From Candidatus Shapirobacteria bacterium CG06_land_8_20_14_3_00_40_12 (GTDB taxonomy: Bacteria > Patescibacteriota > Microgenomatia > UBA12405), in the NCBI GenBank assembly GCA_002780135.1, contig PEWA01000002.1:13734-25017 (forward strand): a stretch of DNA of 11,284 nt, given 5' to 3'. Below, piece after piece: positions 1 to 7,140 of this stretch (positions within the stretch are counted from its first letter, which is position 1; every line of letters starts with the position of its first letter). The translations under genes were made by a program, and so were the position numbers. Under the pieces are notes generated by a model. That model was not told the DNA's origin. It saw nothing but the letters and a program-made list of their open reading frames with translations, and searched no databases.

Positions 1-1509
1 GGCATTTTTAATTACCGAAGCATCATGCTCGACAACCACGACAGTATTGCCTAAAGATTCGAGTTTTTTGAGAGTGGCTATTAGCCGATTATTGTCGCGG
101 GGGTGAAGACCGATGGTGGGTTCATCTAAAATATAGAGGACGCCGGTGAGACCGGTGCCGATTTGGGAGGCTAAGCGAATCCGCTGGGACTCGCCGGAGG
201 AAAGGGTGCCGGCTTCCCGATCAAGCGAGAGATAATCCAAGCCGACAGCCAATAAAAATTCGAGACGCGAATGAATTTCCCGCTTGATCGGCTCTAAAAT
301 TTCTTTTTCCTTGGGGTTGGCTAGGGCCTGACCTAAATTGTTTAACCACGAAAATAAATCATCAATCGGGAAGAGACAGATTTGATAAATATTTTTTGAC
401 AAGATATGGACAGAGAGAGCTTCGGGATTGAGACGGGCGCCGTTACAAGTGAGACACTGTTTTTTGATCATGAATTGCTCCAGTTCCTCCCGAACAGTAT
501 CGGGAGTGGCGGGATTGAAATAACGGGATTCAAGATATTGAGCTTTCCATTCGGGAATTTTACTGCGGTCAATTTGGTACTTGGAACCTAAACCATGGCA
601 GTCAAGACAGGCACCGGAGGGAGAATTAAAAGAAAAAAGGCGGGGTTCGAGAGCAGGTATGGACAAATTACAAACAGGACAGGCGTAGTTTTCGGAATAG
701 AGAGTATCGGCTATATTTTTGGGGGCTTCGGGAAAATCAAAATCAGAATCGGTGACTTTACCAAAAATACATAAGCCGTTGCTGAATTTCAGCGCTTGTT
801 CGACGCTGTCAGTGAGCCTTGAAATAAGACCGGTTTCGTCATTTTTGAGGGACTCTCCGGTGACTGAAATCCGGTCACAAACAACGTCAAGATTATGCTT
901 GTTGGTTTTAGTCAAACCGAAGTCAGAATAAAGATCAATGATTTTGCCGTCAGCACGGATATATTTGAAGGCCTGTTTTTTGAGGTTGTCTAAAAGGCCG
1001 CGAAAATCGCCGGCCTTTTCCCTAATAAGCGGTGACATGATTAAAAATCGGTAGGAGGCGACAAAAGTTTCCAATTTAACCGTATCTAAAATTTGGGTGA
1101 CAATTTGTTTGACCGTTTGGGGAATGACTTCCCGGCCGCAGTTGGGACAATGAGGGTGGCCAATACGGGCAAAAAGCAAGCGAAGATAATCATAAATTTC
1201 GGTAACGGTACCGACGGTGGAACGGGGGTTGTGGGAAATAGCTTTTTGATTGATGGCAATAGCCGGCGATAAACCCTCAATTAAATCAACATCGGGACGC
1301 TTGAGACCGCCTAAAAATTGACGGGCATAGGAGGAAAGTGATTCGACATAGCGGCGCTGGCCTTCGGCAAAGAGAGTGTCAAAGGCCATGGAGGATTTGC
1401 CGGAACCGGAGACACCGGTAAAGACGACAAATTTATTTTTGGGAATGGCGAAGGAAACGTTTTTGAGATTGTTTTCCCGGGCGCCTTTGACAATGATTTT
1501 ATCGAGCAT
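1..1509 (-). CDS. uvrA: UvrA, excinuclease ABC subunit A (N-terminal part, runs off the left edge)
   Basis: The frame is open for 503 codons from ATG at 1509 to base 1. UvrA is the damage-sensing ABC ATPase of nucleotide excision repair; it works as a dimer and hands lesion DNA to UvrB. Visible are Walker A GVSGSGKSS (residues 32-40), a CPNC pair (121/124), the region of the UvrB-binding domain (about 130-245), the first zinc module C277xxC280...C301xxC304, a further C352xxC355 pair, the ABC signature LSSGE (436-440, usually LSGGE), Walker B LYILDEP and the switch His495. About 330-450 C-terminal residues, including the second ATPase half, lie outside. Odd: between C304 and VREEL (339) only about 34 residues remain, where I recall about 110 in E. 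coli, so most of the insertion domain is missing although the frame is intact. The start is supported by GAGGGG six bases upstream. It lies downstream of the SDR gene but has its own promoter. Confidence 0.96.
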   Translation of the reverse strand, partial: MLDKIIVKGARENNLKNVSFAIPKNKFVVFTGVSGSGKSSMAFDTLFAEGQRRYVESLSSYARQFLGGLKRPDVDLIEGLSPAIAINQKAISHNPRSTVGTVTEIYDYLRLLFARIGHPHCPNCGREVIPQTVKQIVTQILDTVKLETFVASYRFLIMSPLIREKAGDFRGLLDNLKKQAFKYIRADGKIIDLYSDFGLTKTNKHNLDVVCDRISVTGESLKNDETGLISRLTDSVEQALKFSNGLCIFGKVTDSDFDFPEAPKNIADTLYSENYACPVCNLSIPALEPRLFSFNSPSGACLDCHGLGSKYQIDRSKIPEWKAQYLESRYFNPATPDTVREELEQFMIKKQCLTCNGARLNPEALSVHILSKNIYQICLFPIDDLFSWLNNLGQALANPKEKEILEPIKREIHSRLEFLLAVGLDYLSLDREAGTLSSGESQRIRLASQIGTGLTGVLYILDEPTIGLHPRDNNRLIATLKKLESLGNTVVVVEHDASVIKNA

Positions 1510-1515
1510 ATTAAA

Positions 1516-1575
1516 CCCCTCTGTCCTCCCGCCTCTGGCGAGGCAAGTCGGACATCTCCCTTTGAAGAAAGGGAG
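1516..1575 (-). repeat. Structured uvrA leader: two hairpins and a Shine-Dalgarno site; looks like a dispersed palindromic repeat
   Basis: Reading toward uvrA, the leader contains a perfect 8-bp hairpin, CTCCCTTT/AAAGGGAG with a 4-base loop (1556-1575). A second hairpin follows, with an outer TGTCC/GGACA (1522-1526 with 1550-1554) and an inner GCCTC/GAGGC (1531-1535 with 1540-1544). GAGGGG (1516-1521) is then placed 6 nt before the ATG; it is the clearest ribosome binding site in the window. The layout (CCCCTCTGTCC... GGACATCTCCC...GGGAGA on the plus strand) resembles short intergenic repeats I remember from many bacterial genomes. Only one copy is in this window, so repeat status is an inference. 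Confidence 0.6.
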
Positions 1576-1600
1576 AAATACATAATTAGGACCATTGTTT

Positions 1601-1629
1601 ATTATAGACTAAAATATTCGGTTTGTCTT
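1601..1629 (-). promoter_or_regulatory. Sigma70-type promoter for uvrA
   Basis: On the minus strand there is AAGACA (1629-1624), a 17-bp spacer and a perfect TATAAT (1606-1601), just past the SDR stop codon. Transcription would start near 1594, giving a leader of about 85 nt before the uvrA ATG that contains the two hairpins. Confidence 0.6.
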
Positions 1630-1635
1630 CGGGTT

Positions 1636-2316
1636 TTATCTTTCAATACGAATGTCGCTGATCCAAATATTTTTAGGTTGAGTCAATAAAAAGACGATAA
1701 CTTCGGCCAGATCAGTAGGATTAGTAAAAGTTTGATAGGGGACGGCAACATCACCAGCTTTGGCAAACATTAAAGTATTTATGCCGCCCTGATAGACACC
1801 GGCTACCTTGACCGAGCTTTCTTTTAAATCAAGTTTTAAAACTTCTGTGAATCCATAAACTCCAAATTTGGCAGCGCAATAAACACTTTGTCCCAGTCCG
1901 GCGACTACTCCTGAACGGGAGGAAACATTAATAATAGCCGATTCGGTTTGAGCTTTGAGACTGGGGATAAATCTTTTGGTAATTTTAATAATTGCTGTCA
2001 GGTCAGTGCTAATGACATCGTCAACAACCTGATCATCAATGTTTTCGACAGAGTCTTTTTTTTGCCAAATACCGGCGATATTTAAGAGGGCATGAATATC
2101 GGGGAATTCTCTTAATATATCTTGGGTAGTTTTAATAATTTGCTTCCCATCTCTAAGGTCACAACTAAAAAATTTAATATTTAAATCTTTAATTTTTTCT
2201 TGATTCCGGCCAATAACAATAACGTTGGCCTCTTTGGTTATTAATTTTTTAACCACTTCCAGACCGATACCGTCGGTGCCGCCGGTGATAACAATGTTTT
2301 TGTTTTTGATATTCAT
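1636..2316 (-). CDS. Short-chain dehydrogenase/reductase (SDR family)
   Basis: A 226-residue classical SDR, an NAD(P)(H)-dependent cytosolic oxidoreductase on one Rossmann fold; the substrate cannot be read from sequence. Motifs in order are the cofactor loop TGGTDGIG (11-18), CDL (52-54, the usual adenine-site Asp), NIAG (79-82, normally NNAG), catalytic Ser132/133, and the YxxxK pair Tyr146/Lys150. The Asn of the usual catalytic tetrad (VNL motif) aligns with Asp105 in STDL, a substitution that could affect the proton relay. Length is normal to slightly short (typically about 230-250). It starts 8 bp after uvrB ends, so it may be co-transcribed with uvrB, but it also has a good -10 hexamer right before its ATG. 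Nothing ties its chemistry to repair. Family assignment is firm; any finer name would be a guess. Confidence 0.92.
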   Translation of the reverse strand: MNIKNKNIVITGGTDGIGLEVVKKLITKEANVIVIGRNQEKIKDLNIKFFSCDLRDGKQIIKTTQDILREFPDIHALLNIAGIWQKKDSVENIDDQVVDDVISTDLTAIIKITKRFIPSLKAQTESAIINVSSRSGVVAGLGQSVYCAAKFGVYGFTEVLKLDLKESSVKVAGVYQGGINTLMFAKAGDVAVPYQTFTNPTDLAEVIVFLLTQPKNIWISDIRIER

Positions 2317-2323
2317 AGTTTAT

Positions 2324-2332
2324 TTTATAACA
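2324..2332 (-). promoter_or_regulatory. Extended -10 element before the SDR gene
   Basis: Minus strand TGTTATAAA (TGnTATAAA) overlaps the uvrB stop codon and ends 7 nt before the SDR ATG. There is no Shine-Dalgarno sequence. This would give a leaderless transcript, unless the gene is simply read through from uvrB. Confidence 0.4.
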
Positions 2333-4331
2333 CTTCGACTTCTCTTATTTTATCCCTGATTTTGATGGCTAATTCGAAGTCGAGAACAAAGGCAGCGGTA
2401 CGCATTTCTTTGCGAAGTTTTTTAATGTGAGTCTGGCGCATGGTGGGAGTCAGAGAGGAAATATCGAGATCCAGAAGAGGCGAAACGGCAATATCCTTGA
2501 CCGGATTTTCGATGAGGCGAGGACGGATGGATTTGATAATAGAAGTCGGGATAAGGTGGTGATCCTGATTATATTTTAGCTGAATAATACGCCGCCGATT
2601 TACCTCGGAAATGGCTCCTCTCATGGCGTCAGAAACGGTATCAGCATAGAGAATCACCTGACCGTTGAGGTGGCGGGAAGCCCGGCCCATGATTTGGATG
2701 AGGGAGGAACGGGAGCGCAGAAATCCCGGCAATCCGGCATCAAGAATGGCGACCAGCGAGACTTCAGGCAGATCCAAACCTTCGCGTAATAAATTTATTC
2801 CAACTAAAACATCAAAATCACCACCGCGGAGCTTATCCAAGATGTCACTCCGATCCAAAGTTTCGATATCGGCGTGAAGATAGGCTGTTTTAAAAGTTTT
2901 TGACAGAAAGCCGGATAATTCTTCGGCCATTTTTTTGGTCAGAGTTAAAACCAGAGTCCGCTCTTGGTGATCAACTCTTTTTTGAATTTCGGAAATTAAG
3001 TCAGGAATTTGACCGGTGGAAGGTTTGACGGTAACCGGTGGATCAATTAAGCCGGTGGGGCGGATGATTTGTTCAATGATCTTGGGTTCCGCATCAAGTG
3101 CGGAATGACGGGTGTCATTAATTTCAAACGGAGCCGGGGTAGCGGAGGCGTAAATTACTTTGGGGATACGGGAGTAAAATTCCGCCCATTTTAAAGGCCG
3201 GTTATCGAAGGCACTAAGGAGTCTAAAACCGAAATTAACCAAATTGGTTTTGCGGGAGAGGTCGCCCAAAAACATGCCGCCGATTTGGGGAACGGTGACA
3301 TGAGACTCGTCGATAACGGTTAAAAAATTGTCACCCCAGAGGTGATGAAAATAATCAACCAGAGTGTAGGGCGGAGAACCGGCAATTCTCTCCGGTTCGA
3401 AATAAATGGAATAATTTTCGATACCATTGACATAGCCTAATTCGGAAAGCATTTCTAAATCGTATTCGACCCGCTGTTCCAGCCGATGGGCTTCAAGAAT
3501 TTTATTTTGTGATTTGAAAATAGTCATCTGTTTTTGGCAGTCAGAGCGGATTTTTTTGAATATTGTCTTAAGATCGGCACCCTGCCCGCCAACAAATTGC
3601 TTGGCGGGATATAAAATAAAATCCGACAAATTAAATTCGGTACCGGAAAAAGGATTTCTTTGGATTATTTTTTTAATTTTATTGGCGGTATCAAAATCCA
3701 GGGCAATTAACCAATCAGCATAGGCCGGCCAGATTTCGACAGTATCACCCCTAACCCGAAACTGAGCTCTTTTAAATTCCATTTCGGAGCGAGTGTAATA
3801 GAGAGAAACTAAGGATTCAAACAGAGTCCGGCGGTTCCACAAGTCCCCTATTTTTAAATTTAAGGTTCTTCCGGAAAAATTACGGGGGTCACCGACATTG
3901 TAAATACAGGAAACGGAGGCAATGACGATATTGTCAGGACCGGAAAATAAATTGGAGGTGGTTTCGAGGCGGAGTTTGTCAATAAGATCGTTAATTTCCA
4001 CTTCTTTAGCAATGTAGGTGTCTGAAGCAGGTAAATAAGATTCGGGTTGATAATAATCGTAGTAGGAGACAAAATAGGAAACTTTATTTTTGGGAAACAA
4101 TTCTTTAAATTCCTGATAAAGTTGGCCGGCCAGAGTTTTGTTGTGGGAAATAATCAGAGTCGGTAATTGAGTCTTTTGAATAACATTGGCAATAGTAAAA
4201 GTTTTGCCGGAGCCGGTGACACCCAAAAGAACCTGTTTGTTGTGACCAGCATTAAGATTGGAAACCAATTTATCAATGGCTGCCGGTTGATCACCGGCGG
4301 GAATCATGTCGGAGATTAATTCAAAAGGCAT
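2325..4331 (-). CDS. uvrB: UvrB, excinuclease ABC subunit B
   Basis: A complete 668-residue UvrB (E. coli about 673). It is the damage-verifying helicase-fold ATPase that receives DNA from UvrA and recruits UvrC. Visible are Walker A GVTGSGKT (37-44), the beta-hairpin region with SYYDYYQPESYLP that clamps DNA, the DEAD-like IDESHVTVPQIGG, motif III-like YASATPAPFE, motif VI QIMGRASRH, and a C-terminal UVR motif (last about 35 residues, LRKEMRTAAFVLDFELA) that binds UvrC or UvrA. Residues 406-417 (DTRHSALDAEPK) sit between SATP and RPTG, where other UvrBs are about 7 residues shorter; the DNA there is a palindrome, which looks like an in-frame repeat insertion. The ATG at 4331 fits the family N-terminus. 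No Shine-Dalgarno is seen; a -10 hexamer ends 6 nt upstream. Confidence 0.98.
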   Translation of the reverse strand: MPFELISDMIPAGDQPAAIDKLVSNLNAGHNKQVLLGVTGSGKTFTIANVIQKTQLPTLIISHNKTLAGQLYQEFKELFPKNKVSYFVSYYDYYQPESYLPASDTYIAKEVEINDLIDKLRLETTSNLFSGPDNIVIASVSCIYNVGDPRNFSGRTLNLKIGDLWNRRTLFESLVSLYYTRSEMEFKRAQFRVRGDTVEIWPAYADWLIALDFDTANKIKKIIQRNPFSGTEFNLSDFILYPAKQFVGGQGADLKTIFKKIRSDCQKQMTIFKSQNKILEAHRLEQRVEYDLEMLSELGYVNGIENYSIYFEPERIAGSPPYTLVDYFHHLWGDNFLTVIDESHVTVPQIGGMFLGDLSRKTNLVNFGFRLLSAFDNRPLKWAEFYSRIPKVIYASATPAPFEINDTRHSALDAEPKIIEQIIRPTGLIDPPVTVKPSTGQIPDLISEIQKRVDHQERTLVLTLTKKMAEELSGFLSKTFKTAYLHADIETLDRSDILDKLRGGDFDVLVGINLLREGLDLPEVSLVAILDAGLPGFLRSRSSLIQIMGRASRHLNGQVILYADTVSDAMRGAISEVNRRRIIQLKYNQDHHLIPTSIIKSIRPRLIENPVKDIAVSPLLDLDISSLTPTMRQTHIKKLRKEMRTAAFVLDFELAIKIRDKIREVEVL
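3083..3112. repeat. Palindromic repeat-like insertion inside uvrB
   Basis: TTCCGCA (3087-3093) and TGCGGAA (3099-3105) form a 7-bp stem with a 5-base loop, flanked by GGG and TGACGGG. It encodes RHSALDAEPK in UvrB at a point where relatives have a shorter loop. The motif (GTCATTCCGCA...TGCGGAA) resembles dispersed palindromic elements known in many genomes. Only one copy lies in this window. Confidence 0.55.
3585..3608. repeat. 8-bp inverted repeat inside uvrB
   Basis: CCCGCCAA (3585-3592) and TTGGCGGG (3601-3608) are perfect complements around an 8-base spacer. They encode the PAKQFVGG segment of UvrB, where the family commonly has an FVT/YVT sequence. The protein length here seems normal, so this may be coincidence rather than an inserted element. 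Confidence 0.35.
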
Positions 4332-4337
4332 AAATGA

Positions 4338-4346
4338 ATTTTATCA
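4338..4346 (-). promoter_or_regulatory. Extended -10 element for uvrB, probably leaderless
   Basis: Minus strand TGATAAAAT fits TGnTAAAAT and ends exactly 6 nt before the uvrB ATG. That puts the expected transcription start at or next to the A of the ATG. No convincing -35 and no Shine-Dalgarno are present. Confidence 0.5.
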
Positions 4347-4351
4347 TTGGA

Positions 4352-4389
4352 TTCGGGTATTGCCCGCCTGCCGGCAGGCAGGTTCGGGT
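4352..4389. repeat. Perfect 14-bp palindrome flanked by 7-bp direct repeats between uvrB and comM
   Basis: GCCTGCCGGCAGGC (4366-4379) is fully self-complementary and sits in the 85-bp divergent gap. TTCGGGT occurs at 4352-4358 and again at 4383-4389, bracketing a 24-bp insert like a target-site duplication. Read in the comM frame it gives LPACRQAG, a peptide I recognise as a recurrent translation artefact of this repeat in CPR genomes. Confidence 0.65.
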
Positions 4390-4404
4390 GATCAATATTT
4401 TGTG

Positions 4405-4410
4405 TTAAAT
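4405..4410 (+). promoter_or_regulatory. Possible -10 hexamer for the comM operon
   Basis: TTAAAT (4 of 6 matches to TATAAT) lies exactly 6 nt before the chosen comM ATG. There is no Shine-Dalgarno and no clear -35. It is weak alone, but the spacing repeats at other genes in the window. Confidence 0.35.
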
Positions 4411-4416
4411 TTATTT

Positions 4417-5949
4417 ATGCTTACTAAGATTTGGAGCGCGGCTAATTACGGACTGAAGGCAGTGGAAATAGAGGTGGAAGTCAATGTAGCCGAAAAAGGA
4501 TTTCCGTCGTTTAATATCGTCGGACTACAGAGTAAATCAGGCGAGGAAGCCAAAGAGAGAGTTAAAACTGCTATTGTCAATTCCGATTTTGAGTTCCCCA
4601 ATGCTAAAATTACCATAAATTTGGCACCGGCGGATTTACCTAAAGACGGGTCATTTTTCGATCTACCCTTAGCATTAGGAATATTGTCGTCGGCAGGGGC
4701 AGTAAATAAAATTGAAGAAAAGTCATACTTCTTTGGGGAAGTGTCGCTGGACGGGTCACTGCGTCATACCCGGGGAGTATTTTTGTTGGCAATTTTAGCT
4801 AAAGAAAACGGAATTAAAAATATATATGTCCCGAGAGAGTGTGCCAATGAGGCGGCGGTAATTGAAGGAATAAAAGTTTTCCCGGTGGCTAATATAACTG
4901 AAGTAGTGCGGCACTTAAACGGCCAAAAAGAAATTATTCCGTTAAAGACAATTATTGAGAGTGAATTGGAATATTGCGGTCCGGAATTTGATTTTGCTGA
5001 AGTCTTGGGACAGGAGTTTGCTAAAAGAGCCATGGAAATTGCCGCGGCCGGAGGACACAATTTATTTATGGTGGGTCCGCCCGGATCAGGGAAAACCATG
5101 TTATCCCGGGCGGTACCTGGGATTTTACCACCGTTATCGGAGGCGGAAAGTCTGGAGGTAACCAAAATTTATTCGATTACCGGAAATATTCCGGCCGGTG
5201 GATCACTAATTCGTCAACGGCCGTTTCGGAGTCCCCACCATAGTACTTCGTTAGTCGGCTTAATCGGCGGTGGCAGTAATCCCAGACCCGGAGAAATTTC
5301 CATGGCTCACCGGGGAGTGTTGTTTTTGGATGAGTTTCCTGAATTTACCCGGGGAGCACTGGAGTCACTGCGACAACCATTAGAGGATGGATTTGTGACA
5401 GTGTCGCGGGCCGCCGGCAGTGTCCAGTTTCCGGCTCAATTTATGCTGATTGCCGCCAGTAATCCCTGTCCGTGTGGATACCTGGGAGATGAGAAAAAAG
5501 AGTGTAAGTGTTCCCTGCATCAAATTATGAATTATCAGCGGAAACTGTCGGGGCCGGTAATGGACCGGATTGATTTGCATTTGACGGTACCATCAGTAGA
5601 TGTCAATAAATTGATGATTGATAAGGACAAATATGTGGGTGAAAAGTCAGTAGCAATCAGAAAGCGGGTGATAGCCGCCCGAAGGATTCAGCAGGAAAGG
5701 TTTAAAGGACTTAAAAATATTCACAGCAATTCGGATATGAAAAACAAACATCTTAAGGAATATGCCCAATTTTCCGACCCGGCTAATTTACTTTTAAAAC
5801 AGGCGGTCAATAAATTTTCGCTGTCAGCCAGAACTTATTTTCGATTAATTAAAGTGGCCAGAACCATTGCTGATTTGGACAAAAAAGAAGTGATAACTGA
5901 CGCTCATATCGCTGAGGCATTACAGTTTCGGATTAAAACGGACCTATGA
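4417..5949 (+). CDS. comM: ComM / YifB-family Mg-chelatase-like AAA+ ATPase
   Basis: A 510-residue protein, the normal length for ComM (about 505-510), a hexameric AAA+ helicase that promotes branch migration while transformed single-stranded DNA integrates. Numbered from ATG 4417: an N-terminal ChlI-type domain (about 1-170, including FNIVGLQ and INLAPADLPKDG), Walker A GPPGSGKT (220-227), Walker B VLFLDE (301-306), a Cys cluster CPCG...CKC (351-365) that could bind a metal, the arginine-finger region GPVMDRIDLH (around 384), and the C-terminal Mg-chelatase domain. The frame is open back to 4306, but those 37 extra codons overlap uvrB and read through a palindromic repeat. They are therefore not protein; MLTKIWSAANYGL matches the family start. 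The stop overlaps the yraN start as ATGA. Confidence 0.96.
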   Translation: MLTKIWSAANYGLKAVEIEVEVNVAEKGFPSFNIVGLQSKSGEEAKERVKTAIVNSDFEFPNAKITINLAPADLPKDGSFFDLPLALGILSSAGAVNKIEEKSYFFGEVSLDGSLRHTRGVFLLAILAKENGIKNIYVPRECANEAAVIEGIKVFPVANITEVVRHLNGQKEIIPLKTIIESELEYCGPEFDFAEVLGQEFAKRAMEIAAAGGHNLFMVGPPGSGKTMLSRAVPGILPPLSEAESLEVTKIYSITGNIPAGGSLIRQRPFRSPHHSTSLVGLIGGGSNPRPGEISMAHRGVLFLDEFPEFTRGALESLRQPLEDGFVTVSRAAGSVQFPAQFMLIAASNPCPCGYLGDEKKECKCSLHQIMNYQRKLSGPVMDRIDLHLTVPSVDVNKLMIDKDKYVGEKSVAIRKRVIAARRIQQERFKGLKNIHSNSDMKNKHLKEYAQFSDPANLLLKQAVNKFSLSARTYFRLIKVARTIADLDKKEVITDAHIAEALQFRIKTDL

Positions 5950-6287
5950 AATATGAGAATTATAATAAAGGAAGAGCCGGTGAGACGATGGCTTTGGATT
6001 ATTTATTAAAAAAGGGCTATGTTTTAGTAGAACAAAATTATGAAAATAAGTTGGGAGAAATTGATCTAATTATGACTGATAAAGAATGGCTCGTCTTTGT
6101 GGAAGTGAAATATAAAACCGATGACTATCTTGGGCTACCGGAAGAGATGGTTGACAAAAGGAAAATAGGCCGAGTAAAAAGAGTCGCTGAAGGTTATGTG
6201 TTTTTGCAAAAACCAAGACAAACCAAATATCGAATCGATGCGGTCTGCATTTTAGGAAAGGAAATAAGACATTATGAAAATATTTAA
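5946..6287 (+). CDS. yraN: YraN / UPF0102 family endonuclease-like protein
   Basis: A 113-residue protein of the UPF0102 family, a small restriction-endonuclease-like (PD-D/ExK) fold whose exact role is unsettled. Seen are the N-terminal GRAGE (9-13), then LGEIDLI with Glu38 and Asp40, then VFVEVK with Glu53 and Lys55, the expected acidic and lysine active-site residues, and a basic segment (KRKIGRVKR, 71-79). Length is typical. The start overlaps comM by 4 nt (ATGA) and the end overlaps dprA by 14 nt, so the three genes are almost certainly translated from one mRNA. Placement between two transformation genes suggests a part in DNA processing; this is inference from position. Confidence 0.93.
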   Translation: MKYENYNKGRAGETMALDYLLKKGYVLVEQNYENKLGEIDLIMTDKEWLVFVEVKYKTDDYLGLPEEMVDKRKIGRVKRVAEGYVFLQKPRQTKYRIDAVCILGKEIRHYENI

Positions 6288-7140
6288 AGACTGGCCGATT
6301 AGGATTATAGAAAGAAAGGATTTTCCGGAGCAGCTAATTAAGGTAAGGGGCTGTCCTAAAAAATTATATTATCGAGGTAGCTGGGATAATGAAATTTTTG
6401 CTAAATCACTGGCGATAGTAGGCAGCCGGAGGATGAGTCAATATGGGTTGGCGGCCATTAAAAAACTGGTGCCGGATCTGGTGGCTAATGGGTTTACCAT
6501 AATTTCCGGTTTTATGTATGGGGTGGACATGGCATCGCACCGCGAAACGCTGGAGTGCGGAGGTAAAACAGCAGCTATATTGGGTGGTGGTTTAGACATT
6601 ATTTCACCGCCGGAAAATGAAACGATTTATTTAAGAATACTGGAAAATAGTGGTTTAATTGTCTCTGAATATGAAGCCGATTTTATGCCGACAGTCTGGA
6701 CTTTTCCCCAACGGGATCGGATAGTGGCCGGACTGGCCTCTTTGGGAACACTGGTAATTGAGGCCGGTTTAAAATCGGGGTCGCTAATTACTTCAAGATT
6801 TACTCAGGAACAGGGAAAAAAATTGTTTGCCATTCCCGGACCGATTAATTCAACCTTAAGTCAGGGTATCTATTTTTTGATAAAAGAAAAAGGAGCGAAA
6901 ATCGTGACTGACAGTAGTGATATTACCAATCAAAAAATTAAGGGTAATCAAATGATAATTGAATATGGTGATTCCTTAGAAAAGAAGATATTAGAGCTTT
7001 TGGGAATTGAAGCATTAACGACCGATGAACTTTGTAAAAAACTAGAAAAAAATGTATCGACTATCAGCCAAAAAATGACCGTAATGAGTATGGGCAATAA
7101 AGTCAATGAAAGTTTGGGAAAGTGGCGGCTTTATAAATAA
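6274..7140 (+). CDS. dprA: DprA / Smf, DNA-processing protein (RecA loader)
   Basis: A 288-residue DprA, which binds incoming single-stranded DNA in the cytosol and loads RecA during natural transformation. The Rossmann-like core shows LAIVGSRRMSQYG (47-58), IISGFMYGVDMASHR (76-90), AAILGGGLD (100-108), FPQRDRIVAGL (144-154, very close to the family FPxRNRIIAGLS) and the GSLITSRF loop (169-176). Residues about 230-288 fit the C-terminal winged helix (DprA-WH). The N-terminal SAM-like domain of longer DprAs is absent; only about 40 residues precede the core. AGGAAAGGA lies about 11 nt before the ATG, a possible though rather distant ribosome site; coupling to yraN is likely. The last 10 nt overlap the convergent glycosyltransferase gene, with no terminator hairpin seen. 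Confidence 0.96.
   Translation: MKIFKDWPIRIIERKDFPEQLIKVRGCPKKLYYRGSWDNEIFAKSLAIVGSRRMSQYGLAAIKKLVPDLVANGFTIISGFMYGVDMASHRETLECGGKTAAILGGGLDIISPPENETIYLRILENSGLIVSEYEADFMPTVWTFPQRDRIVAGLASLGTLVIEAGLKSGSLITSRFTQEQGKKLFAIPGPINSTLSQGIYFLIKEKGAKIVTDSSDITNQKIKGNQMIIEYGDSLEKKILELLGIEALTTDELCKKLEKNVSTISQKMTVMSMGNKVNESLGKWRLYK

Noticed and set aside
406..1595. Several open frames on both strands across and next to uvrA
   Set aside because: UvrA coding is continuous and strongly conserved here. The other frames have low-complexity, Pro/Ser-rich or nonsensical products.
3860..4072. A 70-codon frame on the same strand as uvrB in another phase, and shorter plus-strand frames within uvrB
   Set aside because: They are out-of-phase shadows inside conserved UvrB motifs.
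4306..4416. A longer comM beginning at ATG 4306 with 37 extra codons
   Set aside because: The extension overlaps uvrB, crosses the palindrome (giving LPACRQAG), and matches no ComM N-terminus. ATG 4417 gives the family start and length.
4764..5165. A 133-codon open frame antisense to comM
   Set aside because: It lies wholly opposite the conserved ComM core (including the Walker A region), has no recognisable domain, and is a shadow of the real gene.
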